Made by a program: the position numbers and the translations under genes. This document shows, piece by piece, positions 11,851-23,931 of a stretch of 64,000 nucleotides of DNA; positions within the stretch are counted from its first letter, which is position 1; each line of letters opens with the position of its first letter. The DNA lies in assembly GCF_000004075.3 (NCBI RefSeq), contig NC_026657.2:32226732-32290731 (forward strand), written 5' to 3'. The notes beneath the pieces are model-generated. The model made no database searches. It was not told the origin of the DNA and worked only from the letters and a program-made list of their open reading frames with translations. This DNA is from Cucumis sativus. Lineage: Eukaryota > Streptophyta > Magnoliopsida > Cucurbitales > Cucurbitaceae.

Positions 11851-14800
11851 ATGGAGGGAAGCAAAACGAAGAAGAAATCAGCTCCTATCACTCTGGAGCA
11901 ATTCGTTTCCATCACAGCCCCACTTTTAGACATGGAGAAGGTCCCATTTCCAAGTTATTTTTTCTTTTTTTCTTTTTACTTTTGAATTCCTTTTCCTCTT
12001 GGAGTGAAATTTGAGTGTCAAATGAATATTGAGTTGAAGATTGTTTGTTTGATTTCTCTATCAATGAGTGTTTATTTTAGCAACAATGTTTGTTTTTAAT
12101 ATTCTGATTGTGAGTATTTTGGGATTGATGAATTGGGTGATGTAATTTTTCTAGCTTTACTAAAATGATTTAATTGTTCTAGCTTTACTAAAATGAAGAA
12201 TCTGGTTTTTGCAGGATGCAGAAATTGCTGCGTCTATTAGCTCAGGTGCAACCAGGAACTTGGAGACTGCTCAGAAAAAGGGTTCTACTATTCTCAACTT
12301 GAAGTGTATAGATGCTTCGGTAGTTTTTAACTTCACGCGTTGGATATTTTGTTGGAAACTGAAATGCATCTCAATGTGATTATGTGTTATTTTTCTTTAA
12401 TGTCTGGGTGTTCCTTACATTTCTTCTGCCTTGGATTTTGTTGTTAGAGTGGGCTCATGGGAAAAACTCTTCTTGAATTTCAATCAAACAAGGGAGACGT
12501 TCTTCCTCCCCACAAGGTGAGAAGAAGTAGACAGTTCCTTTCTACTACTCATGAAACTCTAATTTTGTGAAGTATTAAATTACTTCTATTTCATTTTTTG
12601 TTCTACGATAATACTCTGACTCACTTATGGACTGTGATATTAGTTTGATTTATGCGGTTTAAATAGTGAATAATTAATATGAAATTAGAGGAAATGATAT
12701 TTGAGCTCGTACTTCATATTTTCATGGATAATAACATAACTTAGATATTATTTAAGTGATTATGCATAGAATCAAATGATAGCAAAAGTTTCCGAAGCCC
12801 AAAGGCAAGCAAACTAACACCCTCTGGTTCATGACACTGCTAGTGTCATGGTTTTCCTGATAAACTTCCACTTCTTCTTCCCATTCTATCTATTTTCCTT
12901 TTTATGTTATATAATTTTGCACCAAATGATCATCTTAGTGCCCCCTCATTTGCAATTGAATGCCATTTTTGTTCCTGTATCTGTATTCCCCCCACTCCCT
13001 TCCTTAATTGGTGGCATATGTTACTATCGTTGCAGTTTAGCACTCATGACGTGGTAGTTTTGAAACCCAACAGAGCTGATTTAGGTTCTCCTTCTCTTGG
13101 GCAAGGAGTAGTTTATCGGTTGAAGGTAAGTTCCACTTCAAATAATAGGATTATCTTTTTTGTGTGATTGGGTTGACATGGATGATTCTCCTTTTCACTG
13201 TCGCTACTGTTAATTTAGAGCTAATATCTACAGGACTCATCGATTACCGTTGCTTTTGATGATATTCCTGAAGAGGGTTTAGCTAGTCCTCTACGGCTGG
13301 AGAAAGTGGCAAATGAGGTTTGACTGAACGAGGCTTTTAATACTATATTGCTTTATTTATTTGTATTTACCTGTCTAAGTAAGAAATACTTAATCAGTTG
13401 TGACTTACCTTTTCCTATCCACTGTATGAGACAATCTGATATCTACTTCTTTTGCAGGTGACATATCGTAGGATGAAGGATGCCCTGATACAATTGAGCA
13501 AAGGGGTACATAGAGGACCTGCTGCTGATCTTATTCCTGTATTATTTGGAGAGAGGCAACCATCAATGTCCAAAACTGATGTTAAATTCAAACCCTTCAA
13601 CTCCAATCTTGACCACTCTCAGGTTAATGAGCTGATAATTTGCATTTCCTAACATCTTAAAATTTTCATCATAGATTATTGTTCTTTTTTTTTTTTTTAA
13701 GTGGGTAGTCTGCGGTTATACATGCATCTACCATTTCGTTCCTTGACAAATAACTCTTTGACTATTGCTGAGATCTCCCTGTGGAGAGTTCAAATTAATA
13801 TTAAGCTTTTTTACCTTATGGCTTTATCATAGTATTATTATTATTATTTTCACTTATGAGGAGAAACTTTCTGTTGGGTATGATGACAATTTTATGTTTG
13901 AAGTCTACATTCCTCCTTGAAGAGTTCACAAAAATTTACGTCAATCAGAATAAAGTTACAAAAGGGAAAGGTGGAGATTCTTACAAAAATGTATCTCAAG
14001 ATGGGTAGGGCTTTTTGCATAAGACCTTAGCAAATCGACTACTCTTTTTGTTTTGATCAACTGGGAAACATTATTCATAATTTCCTCCAGCCTGGCTTCG
14101 GATTGACATTCCATTTGTCCTTCGCTTTTGACATTGTATTTTTTAATGCACAATTTTCTTAAGTAAAGGTTCTTGTTCTTGAGTATATGCTTTTGACATC
14201 ACGGGAAACATATATTCTTGCTTCTTGGCATAAGCCTGGTTCAGGATAGGAAGTATTTCTCTTTTTCTTTCCTTTTGTTTACGCTTACAGTTTTACATAG
14301 TTTACTCATTTAAACGCCTCTACTGTTGTTGTTCTCTTTTCTTCAAAGAAAGATGCCATCTCGAAAGCCCTATCAGGAAAAAATGTATTTCTGCTGCATG
14401 GTCCTCCAGGAACTGGAAAAACCACAACAGTGGTGGAAATTATCTTACAAGAAGTAAAGCGTGGATCAAAAATTCTTGCATGTGCTGCTTCAAATATTGC
14501 TGTCGACAACATTGTTGAGAGGCTTGTTCCTCACAGGTAACCAAATATTGAATTTTTCTTGATTTAATGGGTGGGTCAAATGAAAACTGTAATTCCAGAG
14601 AAAAAACTTCTTGCCACATTTAAAGATTATTTAGCCAAGAATGGACATTATGCACAAGTTCTTACAACTGATTATTTATTTATTTTTGCTGAAGACGTGA
14701 AACTTTGTTAAAGTAATGAAAGGAATGATGATGAAAAAATATGCACATAAACTTATATATAAGCTGTCGAATCATTTTCTTGCACTTGATTCAATATCAT

Positions 14801-17800
14801 ATGATTTTCTAAACTTTTAACAATTTGATTTCTTTCTTGTGGCATCTATTGTTTATATCAGATATGACTTATTAAGCAAAAATGTGGCATCAATTTTTCT
14901 TACCATGTTTGTAACTTTTCATATATCAATAAAAGGCTTTATTACTTTTAAAATGATGGAATAAAGAGAAATTGCTAAAATAAGGCCATCAAAAACAAAA
15001 CTTCCAGCACACCAAATGATACACAAAGAACGAAAGTAAATAAAGAACGATCTGCATGCATGAACGAAAGTAAATAAAGAACATTGTAGGAAAAAAATTA
15101 GTACATCTTTTGAGTGAATTGTGATGTTTGACATAACCACTTGGCACTTGGCTAGTTGAGGAATCTTGAATAGACTGCTAATGCCAATCATGATTTGTGC
15201 CTTTGTGGTCATTTTTCCATCCTGGTGTTATTCTTTGCATTATTTCCTTTTTTCTTTTTCATCCCCAAACAGAATAGATGTGCTACATATGATCACTTAT
15301 CTTAACATGCTTATGATTAGAGTAAAGTTGGTGAGAGTGGGACATCCTGCTCGTTTACTTCCTCAAGTGTTGGAGAGTGCTCTAGATGCGCAGGTATACA
15401 TAATCACCTATTTGGCAGTAAGAACTAATTTCTAATTTCCCCCACTGTCCGAGCAATTAACCAAAAAAGTTAAGATAATTTTGTTTTGCACATCATTTTT
15501 CTCTACTTCATCATGTGAGCATCAAGCATGTTGCATAATGAATCCATCTCAGATAATTTTTTATTTTAGAAACTAATCTATCCTGGAAATTATCAAATGA
15601 CATTGTTTGCTATTTTTCTAAGACTTGAGTCATTTCTTGATTGACCCCTCAAGTTTCTAGTTGCTGTCTTGTTCTCTGGCTGATGTAATTGCTTGCCCAT
15701 TGTGGATTAGAAATTTCTTCTTACAAATTTCTTTGATATTAGGTCTTGCGTGGGGATAATAGCTCTCTTGCAAATGACATCCGGAAAGAGATGAAGGTAA
15801 AACTTTGGCGATGCCTACACTTAAGAGTTTTGTTTCTTATCTTTCAAATGTACCATGTGGAACTGGAGCATGTTATTAGTTTTCTTGTTCCCCTTCCTAA
15901 CATCTAGGAGCGACGAATTCTTCTTTTTTGAAAGCCTCACATACATAGCTTTTAGCACATTCAAGATTTTGAGAAGAAAGATGGACACACAAGCACTCAA
16001 ACTCTTACAAGAACTGCAGTTAGCTGGGAGCATGAAGGCCTGAAATCTCGCAGAGTCTCCCAACTTTTGTTCTTAGGTCTTTTTAGTGTTTTGAAGTGAG
16101 GGGAGGCATTTTGTTACATGGTTTTGGTTAAATTCGGTGATTTTTATCTGTTCAGTTCAGACAGTTTGTTTTCACAACCAGTAGCTCATTTATTCAAATT
16201 TTCCCTCGTATTCTAAAAAAATATTTTTTCTTGAGCTTCTTCTGAGTTCTGAGCAACTATTACAGGCATTGAATGGAAAGCTTCTGAAAGCCAAGGACCG
16301 AAACACACGGAGAGAAATCCAGAAGGAGCTTAGAACACTGTCAAAGGAAGAGCGGAATAGGCAGCAGTTAGCTGTAACAGATGTAATAAAAAATTCAGAT
16401 GTTGTTCTAACAACTTTGACAGGGGCATTTTCCCGCAAACTGAATAATATTTCATTTGATTTGGTAATAATTGATGAAGCTGCCCAAGCACTTGAAATTG
16501 CATGCTGGATAGCTTTGTTAAAGGTAATGAGTAATAATGCATGATGGAAGTATGATATTGACGACTGTCTAATGCAGTTGAGGCAGATTGTTTTTTCAAC
16601 TGTAGATGTACTAGTATAGTCTTTTCATGTTATTGCTTGCTACCTTGACATTTTCTTTCCTACATTTATAACTTTTCACCTAAGTTCTGATGTTTTTAGA
16701 TATCTGAATGAAAAGAGTAGCTGACTTGCTCTTTGCGCAGTGATGGTTATCTTAGAGATATCTCCTTGAAAACAAAAGTTTTATGTTAAAAGAAGACGTT
16801 CTTATTTGAAATACAGTGTTTTCTTTTGTTTCTCTAGAAAAAGGAAAATAGGATAATGCTTTCTAGAAGAGATGATGCATTATTACTTGTATTTGTATCA
16901 AGCTAATTTAAAAGAGATGATGTTTGTTTCAGGCGTCAAGATGCATTCTTGCCGGAGATCATCTTCAGCTTCCTCCGACAATCCAAAGTGTTGAAGCAGA
17001 GAAGAAGGGACTGGGAAGAACCCTATTTGAACGCCTGGCTGAAATGTATGGAAATGAAGTGACGTCAATGCTTACCGTCCAATACCGTATGCATGAACTT
17101 ATCATGGATTGGTCATCAAAAGAGCTTTATGATAGTAAGGTACTTGTACCATACCCGGCTGTGATCTATTGGTTGTCCTTTTATCTGTTGGACTTGAAAC
17201 TTTTTGGCTGATCATGAACAATAAAACCACGGATTTCGATCCATTGATGAAATGTAGATCAAAGCTCATTCAAGTGTTGCTGCACATATGCTTTATGATC
17301 TTGAGGATGTGAAAAAGACATCATCAACGGAACCTACTCTTCTCCTTATAGACATAGCCGGGTATTGATGCCAACTTTAACTGAAAATTTGATACAAGTC
17401 ACGAAGTAATTCCATCTCTCTCCATGAAGCTTGTCCAGAAGCAAAGATGTTATTGGAAAAAAAAAATTACAATGAGGTTTCCCGAGACTAATTTGTTGAT
17501 ACTAATGCTTGTATGGCTTACCATGATGGTTTATAATGATCTTCAGGTGTGAAATGGAAGAAAGGAAGGACGAAGAAGAAAGCACCTTAAATGAAGGTGA
17601 AGCTGAGGTTGCTATGGCTCATGCAAAGAGACTGATCCAAAGTGGCGTTCAACCTTCTGATATTGGAATCATAACTCCTTATGCTGCACAGGTACAGAAA
17701 GAATCTTTTACTTGAATTGTTCTAGAACTGAACCTTACACAAAAATTCAAACGAATCAAATAGGCTTCTGAGCCAGTCGTCTAGAAGATGGTATTGGAAG

Positions 17801-18228
17801 CAACGTGTATTTTGCCTTACTACTCCAAATTGCAGGTTGTGTTACTAAAAACGTTGAGAAGCAATGACGACAAACTAAAAGACATTGAAATCTCTACAGT
17901 TGATGGCTTCCAGGGAAGAGAGAAGGAAGCCATTATTATCTCTATGGTCCGATCAAATTCAAAGAAGGAGGTATCATCTCTTTGTATAAAAATTTATGAT
18001 CTTCACATTTTTGTGGGCTTGCACTAGCAAATTCTTCTAAAAACATTGCAGGTAGGGTTCTTGAGCGACCGTAGACGAATGAATGTAGCTGTGACTCGAG
18101 CAAGAAGACAATGTTGTCTGGTTTGCGACACCGATACAGTAACTTATGATGCATTTTTGAAGCGATTAATTGAATATTTTGAAGAAAATGGTGAGTATCT
18201 TAGTGCCTCCGAGTATCAGAACGAATAG
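11851..18228 (+). CDS. IGHMBP2/SMUBP2-like superfamily 1B helicase (Upf1-like)
   Basis: ATP-dependent 5'-3' DNA/RNA helicase of the Upf1/IGHMBP2 family. In animals the homologue is ribosome-associated; the plant role is not well defined. Fifteen coding exons: 11851-11940, 12215-12319, 12448-12516, 13036-13125, 13234-13317, 13458-13622, 14349-14536, 15321-15393, 15743-15796, 16266-16523, 16933-17139, 17258-17361, 17547-17691, 17836-17970, 18052-18228 (TAG). The sum is 1944 nt, or 647 residues; the remembered Arabidopsis At2g03270 is about 640. Walker A GPPGTGKT is at residues 219-226, Walker B DEAA at 376-379 ([14 protein letters not shown]), then [26 protein letters not shown], and motif [11 protein letters not shown] near 600-608. 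An N-terminal SMUBP2 OB-like region precedes the ATPase core (about residues 1-190). No R3H or zinc-finger domain follows, unlike animal IGHMBP2 but as in the plant protein. It converges on the DREB gene. Confidence 0.94.
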
Positions 18229-19022
18229 TTAATGTTTCTGGGAATTTTTCTATTTAGACTTGTATTGGGGAAACTTATTGAAATTTTGAAGTCTCTCCAA
18301 ACAGCAGAAACTTTGATGTTCTAATATTTATATAGATGATGTTTCATTACAACAGCATAGTTAGTAGAAAATTTCACTAAAAAATAAAATGAACTTTGGA
18401 TTATTTATTGATATTTTTAGTAGCCATCAATATGTGTAAAATCATGAAAAGTTTGAGAATTAACATTGTCTAATCATTAAAGTTGTGAGTTCCAATATAC
18501 TTTAAAATATCAATATTTTATTTTTCATCTGTTGAAGTTGCCAATGGAAAAACATCAACATCATAATTCCCCTCACAAATCTCATATGTATTTAGATCTC
18601 TACTAGTTAGGTCAATAATGTGTCATCAAAGTTTCATTACAATATGTTGCTATCAACTTTAGTTCTAAATTGTTTTTTGATTTTACCAAACTCTCATATA
18701 TATATATAAAAAAAAATCCGAAGGAAACTCACAATCTACGTGAACTAGTGTTCGAGAAGGAATCTCAACTTCAATGGACATTTCAAAAATTAAAATTAAG
18801 ATACGAATAAAATTTATAAATTACTATTTTATTTCCTTTCAACTTCATAACGCAACTAATATAAAACATAAATAAAAATAACAACACTCATTTTCTTGTA
18901 AATGTCTTTATCTCATTTATTTTGTCCAACACTACTATTTTTACTATTGTGTACAACCTCCCGAAAAAAACCTCAAAATTCAAAAAGGTTCCTGAAACAA
19001 AGTTGCTTTTATTTTTATTTTG
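18229..19022. other. Convergent intergenic spacer
   Basis: Spacer of 794 bp between the helicase stop and the stop of the minus-strand DREB gene. It must hold both 3' UTRs. AT-rich, with no further gene or structured element seen. Confidence 0.6.
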
Positions 19023-20385
19023 TTAATGTATGATTCTTGTGGAATGGTCTTCTTCAAAATCCCAAATGGAATTGGGAAAACCTAGCTCATCTTCATAATT
19101 AAGAAAATGATGATCATAAAGTTGAAAGTTTCCAAAGTGATTATCTTCAATATTGGGATGTATTTCCATAATTGAATCCCAATTAAAGCTTTTGTCACTA
19201 AGCACTTCAACTTCATCGCTATAATCACAATTATTTGATATTTCTGATGATCCCAAACAACATCCTCCATCATCATTGTAATTGTCAATGTCATTGTCTT
19301 TGTTATTGTTATTGCCTTTCTCTTCTTCTAATTCAATCACTAATTTTTCTTCTTCTTCTTTCAAAATCCCAAGTTGTTGTAGAAACTCATTTAGATCAAT
19401 TTGTGGCTTCTCTTCTTCTTTCCCACTACTTGTTGCTGTTGTTTTCGTTGTCGTCTCCTCTCTAACGGAAGCTTCCTCGTCTTTATCTTTCTCTTTCTCG
19501 CCCTTGTCTTCAAGTTTCTTGAAGAGAGAAAAGTAGGTGAAACAAAGTTTTAAGTATTGATATCAATGAAAATATCTATAGAAATATCTATTAATAAAGT
19601 ATTTAATATTAGTTGAGCAAACATTTAAGTTTTTTAAAACATTAATAATGCTTTTTCACACTATTACCAAATACTTTCATTATACAAATTCAAAAATTTA
19701 AACTTCAATTCCAAGATTTATTTCGAAAATTAAACTTGTCTTTAAAACACTCACATCCACGATGCTATACACTTCGGGAAAACTCAAATATCGATATCAA
19801 ACTCATGGACATATTACGTCGTAAAAATTCAAATGCAAAGTTAATAAAAAAAGAAAAGAAAAGAAATTTATAGAATACCTTGGAAGGAGAAGTAAGGGAA
19901 TTAGATGAAAGAAAGGGATGAGGAGGTTTAAGCTGCTGAAGCCTTTGATGTATAAGATGAAGACTCATGAAGCTGCCAGTTGTTGCAACAGTAGCAGCTG
20001 CTCGATTTGTATGAGGAAACAGAGAAATGAAGTTTTTAGAAGGAACCCATTTCACAAAATTAGATTTATAATCACTAGAATCATTATTCTGATTAGCCAA
20101 ATGTGGGAGATTAAGATAAGCATGAGGCCCATAAAGCTTAGTAGCAGCTTGATCATAAGCCATGGCAGCTTCTTCAGCAGTAGAGAAAGAGCCAAGCCAT
20201 AGCCTCGTTCGTTTCTTCGGCTCGCGAATCTCGGCAACCCATTTGCCCCAAGTGCGTTGTCGTACGCCACGGTACTCGCACGAGGCATTTTGAGGACCAC
20301 CTTTGCCTCTGGAAGGACCTTTCTTCCATGGCTTGTGGTGAAATGGAGAAGTATGAGGCTTTTTGTTGTCTCTGCCATTTTCCAT
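19023..20385 (-). CDS. DREB2F: DREB2F-type AP2/ERF transcription factor
   Basis: Nuclear DNA-binding activator of the DREB A-2 group, expected to bind DRE/CRT (A/GCCGAC) elements in drought, heat or ABA responses. Exon 1 is 19879-20385 (169 codons) and exon 2 is 19023-19517 (164 codons plus TAA), giving 333 residues. The 361-bp intron has GTATTC...TTCAAG borders. The single AP2 domain starts at Tyr38 ([19 protein letters not shown], then [18 protein letters not shown] and [11 protein letters not shown]), preceded by the DREB2 signature [27 protein letters not shown] follows the AP2 domain. Exon 2 carries [16 protein letters not shown], as I remember it in Arabidopsis DREB2F (At3g57600), then an acidic Asn/Asp-rich tail ending [11 protein letters not shown], probably the activation region. 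Longer than the Arabidopsis protein (about 277) because of the low-complexity acidic part. If the intron were retained the protein would stop at 206 residues and lose the tail. Confidence 0.9.
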
Positions 20386-22739
20386 TGCTATGTTATACTC
20401 TGTTTTCTTTGGGGAGTGGAGTGATGAAGATGATTGTGGGAATGTGGTGAAAGGGAGCGGGGTGGAAGGGGGGAATTTGTAGAAGAGAAATCTTCATGGC
20501 TTTAAATGTTGTCACGTTTGAGGGTTTTTTCTTGGTCACCATGTGAACATATATGTATGTACGTACGTGTTTTGGTGTTTAAGATGATTTGCAAAACAAT
20601 ATTCTAAAATCAAACAAAGTTTAGTTTAAGAACAGTTGAAATTGAAGGTTCAAATCTTTGTTTTCAAAGTTAAATGTACTAGAAAAAAAAAGTAAAACCT
20701 TGCTATGTTTTGATGTTAACCAATATGTTGTAGGTTGAAGATTAGATACCTAACGACTCCATCTCCCTTTGTTTTCAGTCCTCAAGAACTTGCTTTCTAG
20801 AAAAAGTTCTCAAACATCACTTTAACATAATTTATCTATAAAATATTTTATAAATGTTGATGATTCAATTTCAACTTAGATAAAGATACGTGAAACTTCT
20901 TTGTACTCACGATTATTGTACTAAAAGATTTAAGATTCGATATAATTTTATTTATTTTTGTATGATATGGATGAAAATTGAGGTTGTACTTTATATACGA
21001 AGCAATGACAAGTTACCTTTTATAAGTAATCAACTCCACAACCTCAACCTCACCTTCACATGAACATATATAACTCAACAAAAATAGGAGTTGGACTAAT
21101 CACAACCAATGGTCACACACATCAAAAAGAAAAAGAAAATTGAAACATTTGGTCCAATCACTTGAAAGAAACTCATCTCCCAAAGTATTAGAAATGCAAC
21201 CTTCAGCCTGATCAGATAAAGTTGACATTATTGGTTTTGTAATTTGTTAAAGACTTTGACATAATCATCATTTTAATAATTATCTCAAAAAGGGAAAAGA
21301 GTTCAAAGGAGGAAGAAAAAAGAGAAAATGTAGATAGAGTGGTTAGATGGTGTGCTCTTAAAATATTCTGGACAAAGTTTGTTTTATTATTATTTTTAAA
21401 AAAACTAACTTTTGTCTTGTATTTAAGTTTTCAAAAATTAACGAAACGTTTTGTATTGAGTTTTGAGTTTGTTTTCTAATTGATCCATAAATCTCAAAAT
21501 ATTACATTATACCTTTGAGATCATCTAAAAATAATTATGTTGCAAAAATGTTTATAAGAAAAAAAAAGATGAAAACTCCAAGGTATGAACAATAAAAAAA
21601 CTAAACTCTTCAAGAGTGCACACAAAATAGAAACCATATTCGAAATTAAAAGAAGCAAAAAGACATTTCCATTTTTTGTTTTGAAGTGAGCCTTAATCTT
21701 CTGTTACTCAAGATACCAACTTTAACTTTATAAACCTGTGTCAATAATCCCATACTTTTTATTGTACCAAATGTAATATGGAATTTGCAAGCCAATGATG
21801 TTGGAGTAATGAAGTACAGACAAGAGAAGAGAAGTGAAACAGATCAGAAACAAACAAGAGTAAAAGAGAGAGGAGAAAGGTAAGAGAAAATTAAATGAAG
21901 TATGAGAGAGAAATGTTCATTGGATTCTATATTGGAGAAATGTGAGTGAGTAGAAGAAGAAGAGTGAAGAGTGAAGAGTGAGTGAAGAGAAAATCACCTC
22001 AGTTTCATTTTTGAAGTTCACGGGCTCTTCTTTTTCACATGTCTTTGTGCCATGATTCTTGAGACTCTCATCTTCATCTTTATCCCATGCTCATGTTTCC
22101 TTCTCTCTTCTTTTCTTTTCTCTCCCTCTTATGGAGTTTGAATTGCTGCAATGGAATGGAATCAATCCCCTTCTTTCTCTAAGAAACACGTGTTATCCAC
22201 ATCTAATTAAATGCTCCTGATCTCAAGCCATAACTCACATCAGTCAAAATATCATCATGTATCTAAAATATGCTTAGTTAAAAGTAAAGCCATACATTCT
22301 ACTATCTCAAAAGACGAAAAAATCATTCAATACTCTAATCCAACGGCTCAATACATTGTTAAACTTCCTCAAAATGACTTTTGACAAGTTGCAAACTATG
22401 TCATGTCATCTTTCTTGTGACTCTAGTCTTCTTCACTAGAAGTCAAAGGTCTAAATGAAAGTAAAGCCAAAAGTGCATCCTACCCGACGATTGTGAAATG
22501 ATGCACTGAAACTCATTTGAGATACGATGGTAGCTAAACTCTGATGCAAATTTGGTGCAGTCAACGACCAAAACTTAAACATATAACTATTTTGGTCGTA
22601 TTTGAATGACTTGGGGTCTTTTGAAATAGTGGTTACTGAACTTATGTCAGAAACTCGAGAACTGTTCTAAGAAGAAAAAAAAAGAGCAAAAGAAGAGATG
22701 AATACAGAACCTTCAGTACATCACAAATTCACCTAGGGT

Positions 22740-22975
22740 GTTTAAAGTACACGTTGAATATTATATTAAATTTAGCTTCACCTATCAACATAAGTTTTTA
22801 GATGAATTGGTGATTTAAGATAGTATTAAAGCATTTAATATTGATTTACACTTGTTGAATCTTTCTTGATATTTCAAGCCCACAAGTGGAAGAAAGTGTT
22901 GTATATCATATTAAATTTACTCTCACCTATCAACTTAAGCTTTAACTTTTAGGTGAGTTGGTGATTTAAAAGCAC
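22740..22975. repeat. Two degenerate copies of a dispersed plant repeat
   Basis: Copy 1 (about 22740-22831) and copy 2 (about 22862-22975) share the order: tattaaattta, a C-rich tcacctatcaac, taagttt/taagctt, then ttggtgatttaa. I remember this word order as common near plant retroelement remnants; no family is assigned. Confidence 0.45.
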
Positions 22976-23059
22976 AAAAATGTTGAATAGGTAACTTCTA
23001 AAAAAGTTAAGCCAAAGTAGTATACGGTCAAATAAATCCACCCCAGCTAGAAAACTGAT

Positions 23060-23140
23060 AGATGCAAATTTGGACTTCAGATGCATAGAAGATGAAAAAA
23101 ATATAGGATCGCAAGACTTGGGATTCCATGGCATTAAGCT
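23060..23140 (-). pseudogene. Possible relic exon of a Myb/SANT domain
   Basis: On the minus strand the frame reads LMPWNPKSCDP...SSSMHLKSKF. This resembles the last helix of plant telobox-type Myb domains (PWKKIL...VDLKDKW) with a few residues lost. It lies 0.8 kb downstream of the exon in which the Myb domain of the PHD gene would begin. Likely decayed; the alignment is by eye only. Confidence 0.35.
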
Positions 23141-23931
23141 CTTTTTGTGCAGATACAAGATTTAGACTTTAAAATAAGATACGACCTAAGCTCAAAGTTG
23201 AAAAGGAAATGAAAAGTGATTAGATCTCTTAATTACTAAAAAAAGTACATATTCAAGCATCGTAATCTGTACTTTTGTTGTCTTTTTCTTTTCACGTCTT
23301 TTGACTGGTCAAATTATATTACGTTTGTAACAGGTTAATAACTTAAAACCTTGAATCAAGAGGAAACCTTTAGAAACAAGAACTTAATTTGCCCCACTGA
23401 TATGAGCAGTCAAGGGCAGATGAAAATGTATAACTGACCGGAATGACAGTATTTCATTTAAAATTTGTACTTCTGGACAAGTTCCTCCACTATCTTTAAG
23501 ATCTATTGTTGTTATGATCTTTTAGAGACACATCACTACCAAATTCTAAAATCTTTTTCCACGGTATGGTTGGACTTCTGTCAGAGCTAGAGAATTTTTT
23601 AACTCCCTCCTGCGGTGATGCAATTAAATCTTAAATGAGTACAATGACATGGAAGAAAATTACAATCCAAAAGTAAAAATGAGAAACATGAAAAAATAAC
23701 ATAGAAAAGACTGGTGGATAACTTCTTTGTTTTCTAGGTCTTATGAATTCATGAGCAAGCAACAAAATTAAATGTTTAATTATGTTACACAGAAGTAATA
23801 TGGAGTCAATCATGATCGAAAAGCCATGATAAGCAAACGTATGGAAATAATTTTTTCCACGTAATCTTTATTTTAAATAAAAGTAATGGATAAAAGATGA
23901 CTACCAATAGTGTCTCTTCCTCCACAGCAGT

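Larger units (their letters stand above)
20386..23931. other. Intergenic: DREB promoter, repeats and a possible Myb-exon relic
   Basis: No intact gene seen in 3.5 kb. The left part is the DREB2F leader and promoter, with a CT/GA-rich leader to about 20.5 kb. Purine-rich GAGA/GAAGA tracts lie at about 21.82-22.0 kb. Two diverged copies of a dispersed repeat lie at about 22.74-22.83 and 22.86-22.97 kb, and a possible relic of a Myb exon at about 23.06-23.14 kb (see separate entries). Confidence 0.5.

Noticed and set aside
19967-19990. miR167-like word (tgaagctgccag) on the + strand
   Set aside because: Only about 12 bases match, and the stretch is the antisense of DREB2F coding sequence; no hairpin was seen.
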